A stretch of 64,000 bases of DNA from NCBI RefSeq assembly GCF_010975005.1, contig NZ_JAAIVC010000001.1, positions 62,001 through 126,000 on the forward strand. The letters run 5' to 3'. This document shows, one piece after another, positions 38,151-46,509 of this stretch; position 1 is the first letter of the stretch; each line of letters starts with the position of its first letter. This DNA is from Caulobacter sp. 17J65-9 (lineage in GTDB: Bacteria > Pseudomonadota > Alphaproteobacteria > Caulobacterales > Caulobacteraceae). The notes under the pieces were generated by a model, which saw only the letters and a program-made list of their open reading frames with translations, was not told the origin of the DNA and made no database searches. A program made the position numbers and the translations under genes.

Positions 38151-40844
38151 TTAGAACTTATAGCCCAGGCGCACGTAACCGCGACGGCCGAGCAGATCGT
38201 ACGTCATGGTGTCGGTGTTGCCGTCAGTCCAGCTCTGGATGAACGGCGCCTTCTTGTCGAAGAGGTTGTCGACACCGACCGAGAGCCGGGCCTTGTCGTT
38301 GATGTTATAGGCCACCTGAGCGTTGTGGTAGAACACGTCCGGGGACTCGTAACCGATGTCGCCCGGCGCCGCGTTGAAGTCGGTGGCCTTGCCGATCCAT
38401 TGCACCGAGTAAGTCCCGGTCCAGCGTTCGTTCTCGACAGTCATGCTCGCCTGCGAGCGCCAGTGCGGATAACCGCCGTTGCCGCCGCCGATGAAGCCGT
38501 CGAACACGATCGGGTCGGCGCCGGGGTACGGCATGACCTCGTATTCCTGCAGGTAGGTCGTGTTCCAGTCGACGGTCGCGTTCAGGCCCGCCAGGTCGAA
38601 CAGGTAGCGCACGCCCAGGTCGACACCCTTCAGGGTCTCCTGGCCGGTGTTCACCGGCTGGGCCGAGAGGTAGTTGACCTCGCCGGTCAGCGAGCTGCGG
38701 GTGAATTGGTCAGAGCCGCAGAACGGGTGAGCCATACCCGGCGTGTTGTAGCAGACCGCAAGCTTCGTCGAGCCCGGGATCGACCGGATGGCGTCCTCGA
38801 TCTGAATGTCGAAGTAGTCGACCGTAAGCGAGAGCCCCTCGATCTGCCGGGGCTGGTAGACCAGACCAAGGGTCAGAGTCTTGGCGGACTCGGGCTGCAG
38901 GTCCTGATTACCGCCGACCGTCGTCAGAATCGAGTTGCCGAGCTGGACATAGCCGGCCGGCACGCCGGAGGCCGCGCAGTTCGTGCGGACGACCGAACCC
39001 GCGGGGAGCGAGCTGTAGTTGCTGCACGGGTCGGTCGTCGTGAGGTTGCCCTCGGCGACTCCGCCGAACAGTTCGGGGACGCTGGGGATGCGGAAGCCGG
39101 TACCGTAAGTGGCCCGGAAGCGGAGGTCCTCCAGGATCGACCAGTTCAGACCCAGCTTGTAGGTCTGGTTGCTGCCGAACAGGTCGTAGTCCGAATAGCG
39201 CAGGGCGCCGTTGAGCTCGACGTTCTGCGCGAACGGCAGGTCCTTCAGAAGCGGCGCCGAGACTTCGACGTAGGCTTCCTTCGCTTTCACCGCACCGGCG
39301 ATCGGGTCCTGCTGATTGGTGTTGGCGACACCCATGACCGTCAGCGAGTCCGGGTTACGCCAGCCTTCTTCTTCCCGGTAGACGACGCCAGCGGCGAGGG
39401 CCAGTCGTCCGGCCGGCAGGTCGAAGAGGGTGCCGGACACGTCCGCCGTCAGGCTGCGCTGTTCGTTGCCGCCCGTGTCGATCGACGTGAAGAGGATGTA
39501 GTCGAGCACTTCCTGGGAGACGTCGCCGGCGCCGAGATAGTCGGCGCACGGGATCGGCGCGCCCGCAGCGGTGCTGCAGACGCTGGTGTTCAGCGTCTCC
39601 CGCACACGCTGCAGGTTGGCGATGTTGGTCATGCCGTCGACGCCGGTGTTGCGGCCCCAGTTCAGCGCCGCTTCCCAGGTCCAGTCGCCCTTGAGCTTGC
39701 CGTCGAGACCCAGCACCGCCCGCCAGGTGTCGGTCTCCTGGAAGAACTCGCGCGGGCCGCCCTCGAGCAGGCTGCGCCGGGCCAGGATGAGATTCTGGCC
39801 GGTCGGGTTTGTCGGGTTTGAGGCCGAGATGGACAGGTTACGCAGGGTGCCCGGCGTGGCGAGCTGTTCGCTCTCGCGGTGCGTGAAGAACAGTTCGCCG
39901 AAGAGCCGGACGTTGTCCGACACCTGGTAGTCGGCGAGGAAAGCCGTGCTCAGACGCTCGATCGGGCTGACGGCGTTCAGGTACGGGTTCGAGTTCTGAT
40001 TGTGCTTGTCGGGGTCATAGGGCTCGTAGAAGTCCCCGTCGCCGCCCGGCGTCTGATTGAAGTTGATCTGCGATCCGTCCGGGAGAATCGCGCGGCCCCC
40101 GATCGTCGACGAGCTGCCGGTGCAAACCAGTCGGCCGGCGTCCTCGCCGAGCGCGCAGGGCGCGCGGCTTGCCAGGTTCACGACACCGGTCTTCTCGTAG
40201 CTCACCGCCGCGGTGAAACCGCCCTTGTCGCCAGTGACGCCCCAGAGCAGGTCGGTCGAGAACTCCTCGCCGTCACCCTCGTCGGTCATGCCGTACTGGG
40301 CCGAAAGCTCGAGGCCCTCGAAGTTGTTCTTGGTGATGACGTTGACGACGCCGGCGACCGCGTCGGCGCCGTAGATGGCCGAGGCGCCGTCCTTCAGTAC
40401 GTCGATCCGGCCGATGATGGCGGTCGGGATCATATTGAGGTCGGCGGCGCTGTTCGCGCCGGTGCCGCCGTTCACGACCCGGCGGCCGTTCAGCAGGACG
40501 AGGGTGCGGTTGATGCCGAGACCACGCAGGTTGACCTGCGCCGTGCCGTAGCCGTTGCCGGTCCAATAGGCGTTCGTCTGGTTGCCGCCGAAGCCGGCGG
40601 AAGCCGGCAGGCGCTGCAGCACGTCTTCGACGTTGTTGGTGCCGGCGTTGAGGATCTGTTCGTCCGTGACGACTGTCGCCGGGCCGACGCCGCTGATGTC
40701 CTGCCGCTTGATCCGGCTGCCGGTGACGACGACTTCTTCGACTTCGCCAGAGGCTTCAGTCTCCTGAGCGAGTGCGACGTGGCTGCTCAGCAAGCTCGTC
40801 GCGAGAGCCGTCGCGGCCAAGAGACTCGTTCTACGCCAATCCAT
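38151..40844 (-). CDS. TonB-dependent outer-membrane receptor
   Basis: 897 aa from ATG 40844 (AGGAGGGGAG upstream). Signal peptide (SLLAATALATSLLSSHVALA), a TonB box-like VEEVVVTGSRIKR, a plug domain (VNLRGLGINRTLVLLNGRRV, IGRIDVLKDGASAIYGADAV) and a 22-strand-type barrel ending in YVRLGYKF. The substrate is not evident from sequence. Two boxes matching those at hutG/hutU lie upstream and PepSY membrane proteins follow, which suggests uptake of histidine, a histidine-containing peptide or a histidine-metal complex. Confidence 0.95.
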   Translation of the reverse strand: MDWRRTSLLAATALATSLLSSHVALAQETEASGEVEEVVVTGSRIKRQDISGVGPATVVTDEQILNAGTNNVEDVLQRLPASAGFGGNQTNAYWTGNGYGTAQVNLRGLGINRTLVLLNGRRVVNGGTGANSAADLNMIPTAIIGRIDVLKDGASAIYGADAVAGVVNVITKNNFEGLELSAQYGMTDEGDGEEFSTDLLWGVTGDKGGFTAAVSYEKTGVVNLASRAPCALGEDAGRLVCTGSSSTIGGRAILPDGSQINFNQTPGGDGDFYEPYDPDKHNQNSNPYLNAVSPIERLSTAFLADYQVSDNVRLFGELFFTHRESEQLATPGTLRNLSISASNPTNPTGQNLILARRSLLEGGPREFFQETDTWRAVLGLDGKLKGDWTWEAALNWGRNTGVDGMTNIANLQRVRETLNTSVCSTAAGAPIPCADYLGAGDVSQEVLDYILFTSIDTGGNEQRSLTADVSGTLFDLPAGRLALAAGVVYREEEGWRNPDSLTVMGVANTNQQDPIAGAVKAKEAYVEVSAPLLKDLPFAQNVELNGALRYSDYDLFGSNQTYKLGLNWSILEDLRFRATYGTGFRIPSVPELFGGVAEGNLTTTDPCSNYSSLPAGSVVRTNCAASGVPAGYVQLGNSILTTVGGNQDLQPESAKTLTLGLVYQPRQIEGLSLTVDYFDIQIEDAIRSIPGSTKLAVCYNTPGMAHPFCGSDQFTRSSLTGEVNYLSAQPVNTGQETLKGVDLGVRYLFDLAGLNATVDWNTTYLQEYEVMPYPGADPIVFDGFIGGGNGGYPHWRSQASMTVENERWTGTYSVQWIGKATDFNAAPGDIGYESPDVFYHNAQVAYNINDKARLSVGVDNLFDKKAPFIQSWTDGNTDTMTYDLLGRRGYVRLGYKF

Positions 40845-40896
40845 CTCACTCCCCTCCTCATCGGTGTTCGCCACCGTTGCAGTGAGTAGGGAGCAA

Positions 40897-40910
40897 CCTG
40901 TCTATACCTG
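40897..40910. promoter_or_regulatory. HutC-like box 1 upstream of the TonB receptor
   Basis: CCTGTCTATACCTG; its first 11 bases are identical to the hutG-side box at 30688. It lies 53 bp upstream of the receptor start codon. Confidence 0.6.
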
Positions 40911-40936
40911 TCAAGGTACCTTTATGCCAGCGCTAA

Positions 40937-40950
40937 CCTGTACATAATGG
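40937..40950. promoter_or_regulatory. HutC-like box 2 upstream of the TonB receptor
   Basis: CCTGTACATAATGG matches the CCTGTAyrTA half of the hutU-side box. It is exactly 40 bp from box 1, so the two face the same side of the helix. A palindrome AAGGTACCTT (40913-40922) lies between them. Confidence 0.6.
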
Positions 40951-41047
40951 GAAGCTTTGACCGCGATTACCTGCCCATTACGGTGCAGGACGCCAGTCCC
41001 GCCGCTCACGCGGCGGGAGGCGTTCATCTTCTGAACCGGACGCAGGA

Positions 41048-41080
41048 GCGCCCTCCTCCGGTCTGGCCGGAAGAGGGCGC
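41048..41080 (-). terminator. Compound hairpin after the first cop operon
   Basis: GCGCCCTC (41048-41055) pairs with GAGGGCGC (41073-41080), and CCGG pairs with CCGG inside it. It starts 4 bp after the stop codon of the last gene of the operon. There is no T-run. A second hairpin, CCCGCCG-ctcacg-CGGCGGG, lies at 40998-41017. Confidence 0.65.
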
Positions 41081-41084
41081 AGCC

Positions 41085-41603
41085 TCACGACTTCGCGGGC
41101 GCGCTCCGGGAAGACCAATGGACGTGGACGATCTGCCACCCATGATGGGAGCGGCGGAGCACGGCGGTCTCCAGCGTCAGCTGGTCGACGTCCTTGTCCT
41201 TGTAGCGCCCGACAGTGCGGCCCTCGCTGACGACGTAGGCGAGTTCTCCGGAGACCAGCCCGCCGCGAGAGATCAAGGTGTACTTGGTCGCCTGGGCGTA
41301 GGCGGCGTCGGCAGGGAGGTGATGCCCCGCATACTCAGCCTTCGAACGCTCGACGTAACCTTGCTCGAAAATCAGGGCGTCGTCGGCGAAAGCGGCGGCC
41401 GCGGCCGCCGTGTCGCCACGCGCCAAGGCGGAGTGAAAGGCGTCGACCGCCGCAGAGGCCTCTTGGATAGCCGGGTCGCCAGGCACGGTCGGAGCCGCAG
41501 CGGCGGGCTTCTTATCGTGGCCGTCGTGGGCGACCGCGGGAGCGCCGAGGCCCAACACCAGCATGAGAGCGGCGACACCGGCCGCAGAACGATGATGCAA
41601 CAT
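41085..41603 (-). CDS. Exported NTF2-like (SnoaL/DUF4440) protein
   Basis: 172 aa from ATG 41603 (AGGAGGGGG upstream). Signal peptide (AAGVAALMLVLGLGAPAVA) with an immediate HDGHDKK stretch. The domain runs from VDAFHSALARGDTAAAAAAF to HHGWQIVHVHWSSR and has the cone-shaped NTF2 pattern. No catalytic function can be assigned. It ends the CueR-controlled copA-copB-lipoprotein-copC operon, so a periplasmic copper role is likely but inferred. Confidence 0.85.
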   Translation of the reverse strand: MLHHRSAAGVAALMLVLGLGAPAVAHDGHDKKPAAAAPTVPGDPAIQEASAAVDAFHSALARGDTAAAAAAFADDALIFEQGYVERSKAEYAGHHLPADAAYAQATKYTLISRGGLVSGELAYVVSEGRTVGRYKDKDVDQLTLETAVLRRSHHGWQIVHVHWSSRSAPAKS

Positions 41604-41653
41604 ATCCCCCTCCTGGAACAAAGGGCTGCGGCTCAGCCGCAACCCTTTCAAAA

Positions 41654-42070
41654 TCAACGGACGCTGAACTTCACCACGCCGGACATCATGTGGCCGTCAG
41701 CGCCGGTCGCGTGCCAGGCCGCCTGCCAGGCGCCGCCCTGGAGCGCGGGCAAGGGCGTCGAAACGGTCTCCCGAGAGCCGGTCGCCACGACCTTGAGCTT
41801 GAACGGCTGACCCGAGGGCCCCGTGAGGGTGACCGAGTCCAGCTTCATCGCGTGCGGGAAAGTCAGAGTCAGGGCTTTCGGCGCAGCGACGGTCGAGCCC
41901 TCCGCCGGCTCGGACGCTTTCAGGGCGCCGCCATGCTGGGAATGGTCCATGCCGGGCATGGCGTGCTGCGAGTGATCCATATCGCCATGGCCGGCATGGT
42001 CCTGGGCGAACGCCGGAGCGGCGATCGTAAGGGCGATCGTGGCGGCAGCCGTGGTCAGAAGTCGCTTCAT
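41654..42070 (-). CDS. copC: CopC periplasmic copper-binding protein, Met/His-rich
   Basis: 138 aa. Signal peptide (LLTTAAATIALTIAAPAFA), then a Met/His-rich segment (DHAGHGDMDHSQHAMPGM) that would bind copper, then a CopC domain (LKASEPAEGSTVAAPKALTL, WHATGADGHMMSGVVKF). It differs from the CopC at 51625, which lacks the Met/His insertion. Fourth gene of the operon started by copA at 45101. Confidence 0.92.
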   Translation of the reverse strand: MKRLLTTAAATIALTIAAPAFAQDHAGHGDMDHSQHAMPGMDHSQHGGALKASEPAEGSTVAAPKALTLTFPHAMKLDSVTLTGPSGQPFKLKVVATGSRETVSTPLPALQGGAWQAAWHATGADGHMMSGVVKFSVR

Positions 42071-42082
42071 CTCTCGTCTCCG

Positions 42083-42439
42083 TCAGTGGCCCGAGTGCGA
42101 TTCGCCCGAAGGCATCGCAGACATGTCGTGGCCGGAATGATCCTCAGCCTTCGGTTCGGGCTTGGGCTGGGGCGCGGGCTCGGCCGCCTTGGCCGGAGCC
42201 GGCTTCGGCGCCGTGGTGGGCGTAGCGGTCTTGGGCTCAGCCGGAACGGCCTGCTCGGCCACGGCCGGAACTTCGACCGGCGTAGCCGGCGCGGTTGCGA
42301 CCGGAACCTCGATGGCGGGGGTCGCCACCGCAACGGGTTCCTGGGGCTCGCGTTCGCACGCGGCGAGGGCCACGAGGCCTGCGCAGCTGAGGGTGGCGAC
42401 GGCGAGCGTACGAACTCGGGAGTTTCGGAGCTTGGTCAT
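42083..42439 (-). CDS. Pro/Ala-rich lipoprotein with His-rich tail
   Basis: 118 aa. Lipobox VALAAC near residues 23-28. The mature protein is almost entirely Pro/Ala/Val/Glu repeats with a C-terminal metal-binding-like tail (DHSGHDMSAMPSGESHSGH). It looks like a flexible tether carrying a copper site out from the membrane. It lies between copB and copC. No family assigned. Confidence 0.75.
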   Translation of the reverse strand: MTKLRNSRVRTLAVATLSCAGLVALAACEREPQEPVAVATPAIEVPVATAPATPVEVPAVAEQAVPAEPKTATPTTAPKPAPAKAAEPAPQPKPEPKAEDHSGHDMSAMPSGESHSGH

Positions 42440-42459
42440 CTGCAGTTTCCGAATGGCGC

Positions 42460-43182
42460 TCAGAACCAGGCCCGCAGGCCGACCCGAAGCGTGGTTTCGT
42501 CAGTGTCCTCGCCGGCCGTCCGCGCGATCGATGCCGTCTCTCCGAGCTGGCGCTCGTAGGCGACCGCGACGTAGGGGGCGAACTTGCGGGTGATCTCGTA
42601 GCGAAGCTGGAGTTTCGCCTCGACGTCGGACAGGCCGGCCCCGACATCGAGCTCCGGCACGTCCTGGGCGTATGCGTTCAGCTCCACCTCGGGCTCGAGC
42701 ACGAGCCGCTGGGTGAGCTGGAAGTCGAAGCTCTGGCCCAGCCGGAACGCCACGTCGCCAGCGTCGCTGACGAACACGGCGGCGTCGGTCTCGAACTGGT
42801 AGGGCGCGAGTCCTTGGACTCCGAGTGCGAGCCAGGTGGTCGCCTCGGGTTCGAAGTCCTGGCGAACGCCTGCCTGCAGGTCCCAGAACGTAGCGACGTT
42901 GCGGCTCCAGAGCGCCTGCAGCTCGGCCTTCTCGGGCTCGCCGTCGTGGACTTCGCCCTCGGTCTTCAGCCACAGCTTGTTGACGTCGCCGCCGACCCAG
43001 GCGTCGCCCTCCCAGGTGACCAGACCGGCGCCGTCGGCCTCCGACGCGTCAGCCTGCATCCGGACCATGGTGTAGGTCCGCTCGTGATGCCCCATAGGCC
43101 CGGAAGACGTCTCGGCCTGCGCCGAAGCAGCTCCAAACGACATCAGGGCCGCGCCGATCGCGGTGATGGCGATCCGGCTCAT
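42460..43182 (-). CDS. copB: CopB, outer-membrane copper resistance protein
   Basis: 240 aa with signal peptide. The CopB barrel signature is clear: WEGDAWVGGDVNKLWLKTEG, LQALWSRNVATFWDLQAGVR and RYEITRKFAPYVAVAYERQL, ending in LRVGLRAWF. It lacks the long Met/His-rich N-terminus of its paralogue at 45415. It overlaps copA by ATGA. PcoB/CopB is thought to sequester or export copper across the outer membrane. Confidence 0.95.
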   Translation of the reverse strand: MSRIAITAIGAALMSFGAASAQAETSSGPMGHHERTYTMVRMQADASEADGAGLVTWEGDAWVGGDVNKLWLKTEGEVHDGEPEKAELQALWSRNVATFWDLQAGVRQDFEPEATTWLALGVQGLAPYQFETDAAVFVSDAGDVAFRLGQSFDFQLTQRLVLEPEVELNAYAQDVPELDVGAGLSDVEAKLQLRYEITRKFAPYVAVAYERQLGETASIARTAGEDTDETTLRVGLRAWF

Positions 43183-45101
43183 TGGGCGGCTCCGTGGGCG
43201 TGATCGTGGCCGCCATGTTCCGGGGCGGCGTCAGGCTGAGGAGGGGTCTCGCCCAGACGAGCGACGACAACCTTCTGCATCATCCCGGATTCCATGTGGT
43301 ACAGCAGGTGGCAGTGGAAGGCCCACTCGCCCGCGGCGTCGGCGCTGATGAGCACCGAGTAGCTCCGGCCAGGCGCGACGCTCACCACGTGCTTGTCAGG
43401 CAGGCGCTCGGCCGGCTGGCCGTTCTCAAGCTGCACGAACATCCCGTGCAGGTGCATGGGGTGCGCCATCATCGTCTCGTTGATGAAGGTCATGCGCACG
43501 CGCTCGCCATAGCGCAGCTGGATAGGCTCGGCTTCGCCGTACTTCTTGCCGTTCAGGGTCCAGATGTAGCGTTCCATGTTGCCGCCCAGGCGGACGACGA
43601 TTTCACGCTCCGGCGCGCGAATGTCCTTCTGCGGCTCGGCCGAGCGGAGATCCGCGTAGCTCAGCACCTTGGCGCCCCAAGGCGCGCCGGAAGACCAGCC
43701 CATCACGTTGCCGGCCCCGTCCAGGGTCCCTTCCGGTGCGAGCTCGCCCATGCCGTGATCCATCCCGGGCCGGCCCATGCCGTAGTCGACCTTAGGGTAG
43801 TCCGTCGCGAGCGCGTCAGACGGATCGCCGTGGCCCATGGCGGCGTGATCCATCCCCTGCATGTCGTCCGCGGGCGCCGCAGCGCCGTGTCCCATCGCCG
43901 AATGGTCCATGCCCTCATGGCCGGACGCGGCGGGGGCGCCGGATCCATGACCCATGGCGGCGTGATCCATCCCCTGCATATCGCCCGCGGGCGCCGCCGC
44001 GTCGTGGCCCATAGCCGAATGGTCCATGCCGCCGTGGTCCATGCCGGACATGCCGTGGCCCATTTCGCTCATCGTGAGCAGGGCGCGCGGCCGGATCGCG
44101 GGGATTTCGCCGGTCATGCCTTCGCGCGGCGCCAGGGTCGCCCGCGCGTAGCCGGAGCGGTCGATGGACTCCGCAAAGACCGTGAAGGCCTGCTCCGTCT
44201 CGGGTTCGACGATGACATCGTAGGTCTCGGCGACGGCCAGTCGGAACTCGTCGACAGGCACCGGCTCGACGTCACGGCCGTCGGCGGCGACGACGGTCAT
44301 CTTCAAGCCGGGGATGCGCACGTCGAAGTAGGTCATGGCCGAGGCGTTGATGAACCTCAGCCGCACCTTCTCGCCGGGGCGGAAGATCAGGGTTTCATTC
44401 GACTCCGGCGCCTTGCCGTTGACCAGGAAGGTGTACTTGGCGACGTCAGCTATGTCGGTGGGGTCCATCCGCATGGAGCCCCAGGCCTTGCGGTCCTTGA
44501 TGGCCGCGCCGAGCCCGAACTTCTTCGCGTCGCGGAAGAAATCGCCGACCGTGCGCTTGCGATAGTTGTAGTAGCCCGGATCGACCTTCAGGTTGCGCAG
44601 GATCCGCTCCGGATCCTCGCGAGTGAATTCCGAGAACACGACGACGTAGTCGCGGTCAGTCTTGATCTTCGGCCCCTCGGCCGGATCGATCACGATCGAG
44701 CCGTAGTGACCCGCCTGCTCCTGAGTGACCGAGTGGGCGTGGTACCAGTAGGTGCCGCTTTGGATCACGGGGAACGTGTAGGTGTAGGTCTCGCCCGGCT
44801 TGATCCCCTGGAAGCCGTTGAAGCCGGGGACGCCATCGACCTTCCCGTCCAGCAGGAGGCCGTGCCAGTGGACGGAGGTTTCCTCGTCCAGGCGGTTGGT
44901 GACGCGGATGGTCGCCGTCTCACCTTCACGAAGACGAAGCGTGGGACCAGGCACCTGACCGTTGACGGTGATCGCTTCGCTCGGCTCGCCCGTGATGGTC
45001 ACGGTACGCTTGTCGATCACTAGATCATACTCGGCCGCAAAAGCGGCCGGAGCCAGAGCCAAGGCGGCGCAAGTCGCCAGCAGCAGGCGCGTTCGTCTCA
45101 T
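43179..45101 (-). CDS. copA: CopA/PcoA multicopper oxidase, Met/His repeat-rich
   Basis: 640 aa from ATG 45101. Signal peptide (LLLATCAALALAPAAFA) without a twin-Arg followed by a typical Tat consensus, although RRTR is present. Type 2/3 copper ligands HWHGLLLDG and WYHAHSVTQE; C-terminal HPMHLHGMF and HCHLLYHMESGM for the type 1/3 sites. Between them lies a long Met/His-rich insertion (GMDHSAMGHG-type repeats). It oxidises Cu(I) to Cu(II) in the periplasm. A CueR-type box lies upstream. Confidence 0.95.
   Translation of the reverse strand: MRRTRLLLATCAALALAPAAFAAEYDLVIDKRTVTITGEPSEAITVNGQVPGPTLRLREGETATIRVTNRLDEETSVHWHGLLLDGKVDGVPGFNGFQGIKPGETYTYTFPVIQSGTYWYHAHSVTQEQAGHYGSIVIDPAEGPKIKTDRDYVVVFSEFTREDPERILRNLKVDPGYYNYRKRTVGDFFRDAKKFGLGAAIKDRKAWGSMRMDPTDIADVAKYTFLVNGKAPESNETLIFRPGEKVRLRFINASAMTYFDVRIPGLKMTVVAADGRDVEPVPVDEFRLAVAETYDVIVEPETEQAFTVFAESIDRSGYARATLAPREGMTGEIPAIRPRALLTMSEMGHGMSGMDHGGMDHSAMGHDAAAPAGDMQGMDHAAMGHGSGAPAASGHEGMDHSAMGHGAAAPADDMQGMDHAAMGHGDPSDALATDYPKVDYGMGRPGMDHGMGELAPEGTLDGAGNVMGWSSGAPWGAKVLSYADLRSAEPQKDIRAPEREIVVRLGGNMERYIWTLNGKKYGEAEPIQLRYGERVRMTFINETMMAHPMHLHGMFVQLENGQPAERLPDKHVVSVAPGRSYSVLISADAAGEWAFHCHLLYHMESGMMQKVVVARLGETPPQPDAAPEHGGHDHAHGAAQ
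43834..44035. repeat. 117-bp-period tandem repeat in copA
   Basis: Segments at about 43834-43918 and 43951-44035 are near-identical and encode DHSAMGHxAAAPAxDMQGMD followed by HAAMGHG. This is a 39-residue unit duplicated within the copper-binding insertion, recent enough to keep DNA identity. Confidence 0.8.
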
Positions 45102-45134
45102 CACATCTCTCAAGTGCGTTTTGTCCCCCGCGAC

Positions 45135-45165
45135 TTTGTCAGGCTTCCCATTGCGGGAAGGTCAA
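45135..45165 (-). promoter_or_regulatory. CueR-type promoter of the copA-copB-copC operon
   Basis: Minus strand: TTGACC (45165-45160), a 19-bp spacer with the dyad TTCCCGCAATGGGAAG, and a weak -10 GACAAA (45140-45135). It is 34 bp upstream of copA. The arrangement is the same as in the two boxes near 23.1 kb. Confidence 0.88.
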
Positions 45166-45414
45166 GCGCGAGGCGCCCCCTCACATCGAATACGCACGCG
45201 CCACGCTGACCCCTCACAGGGTCAGAGCACTTTCTCAAAGAACGATGTTTGCGAAGAGGGGCGCCCAATACCTGTGGCGGGCGCACTGGAGTCCCGCGAG
45301 CATTTCGCTCACTGCGTCAGGAATCTTCGAACGGCCAGGCCCATCCCGACGGCCAACCCGCCGCCGGTCAGACCCGCCTCGTCTGGAGGGCCGTCAGCCC
45401 CGGCATCGTAAGGC
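45166..45414. other. Non-coding region between two cop operons
   Basis: With the promoter box and copA leader this is a 313-bp gap (45102-45414). I see no credible gene. It contains the hairpin CTGACCC-ctcaca-GGGTCAG (45206-45225), which could end the copA-copB transcript arriving from the right, although it lies about 190 bp past copB. There is no T-run. Confidence 0.5.
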
Positions 45415-46509
45415 TCAGAACCAGGTCCTGAGTCCGACGACGATGCTCGTCGAGCTTACGTCCTCGCCACCAGCCCGCGCGAAATCGGCCGTGTCCCCGA
45501 TCGCGCTTTCCCAGGAGACGCCGACATAGGGCGCGAACTCTCGCTTGATCTCGTAACGCAGGCGAATGCCGAATTCGATGTTGGAGAGACCGGCGCCGAT
45601 TTCGGATTCGGGGACGTCCTGCGCGGCGAGATTCATCTCGAGCCGCGGCTGAAAGAGCAGTCGCTGGGTCAGCCGGAAGTCCTGGCTGGCCTTCACGCGC
45701 CCCAGCAGGTCGCCTTCGTCGGACAGAAACGCCGCGGCTTCCAAGTCGAACCAGTAGGGCGCCACGCCCTCGACCCCCAGGACCGCGTAGGTCCGGGATT
45801 CCGGCTCGAAATCGTAGCGTAGGCCCGCCTCGAGATTGAAGTACGGGCCGATTGCGCGGGCGTACAGCGCCTGGACCTCGGCGTCTTCCAGGTCGGCGTC
45901 GACCGTCCCCTCGCCTTCCGTCTTGAGAACGAACCGGTTCACGTCGCCGCCGAACCAACCCTCCGCGTCCCAACGGTAGGCGTCGTCGTCGTCGCGGAAC
46001 TGGTATTCGGCGAGATTGACCACGACCGACCCGGTCCTGATACCGCCATGCTCGGATTTGAGGTGATGGCGAGCGGCCTCCATGCGCGTCCGATCAAAAT
46101 ATCTGTCGGCGGCATGGTCGGTGGGTGCAGGCGGCGGCGGCGCAGACTGCACCATCCCTGGCGTTTGCTCGGCCGGCGGCTGCGACGTCGTCGCGTCAGG
46201 CATCACATGACCGGCATGGGGATCAACCTCTTGAGGCGCCGGCGCTGGCTCCATTCCGGGCATCGGGTGCCCGGCATGCGGATCGGCCGGTTGGAGTGGT
46301 GCGGCCGGCGGCTGGGGCGATTGGGGAGACATGCCGGGCATGGTGTGCCCCGCGTGGGGATCGGTCGCTTGAGGAACAGGAGCTTGTTGCTCCATCCCCG
46401 GCATCTGGTGGCCGGCGTGGGGATCAGGTGGCGACTGTGGCTCGTCGATTTGCGCCAGCGCCGGCGTCGCGGCGCCCAGAAGGACAAGGCTGACAGCGAC
46501 TGACTTCAT
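45415..46509 (-). CDS. copB: CopB, outer-membrane copper protein with DPHAGH repeats
   Basis: 364 aa. After the signal peptide comes an N-terminal region (about residues 25-125) with four DPHAGHxMPGM-like repeats spaced by Pro/Gln-rich linkers. The CopB barrel follows (DAEGWFGGDVNRFVLKTEGE, RYEIKREFAPYVGVSWESAI, ending VGLRTWF). The barrel is clearly paralogous to the copB at 42460. It overlaps copA by ATGA. Confidence 0.95.
   Translation of the reverse strand: MKSVAVSLVLLGAATPALAQIDEPQSPPDPHAGHQMPGMEQQAPVPQATDPHAGHTMPGMSPQSPQPPAAPLQPADPHAGHPMPGMEPAPAPQEVDPHAGHVMPDATTSQPPAEQTPGMVQSAPPPPAPTDHAADRYFDRTRMEAARHHLKSEHGGIRTGSVVVNLAEYQFRDDDDAYRWDAEGWFGGDVNRFVLKTEGEGTVDADLEDAEVQALYARAIGPYFNLEAGLRYDFEPESRTYAVLGVEGVAPYWFDLEAAAFLSDEGDLLGRVKASQDFRLTQRLLFQPRLEMNLAAQDVPESEIGAGLSNIEFGIRLRYEIKREFAPYVGVSWESAIGDTADFARAGGEDVSSTSIVVGLRTWF

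Noticed and set aside
38037-39821. 594-codon plus-strand frame across the TonB receptor
   Set aside because: Shadow frame that also runs through the Rho-independent terminator at 38100-38139.
43182-45023. 613-codon plus-strand frame across copA
   Set aside because: Shadow of the multicopper oxidase, whose copper ligands are all intact on the minus strand.
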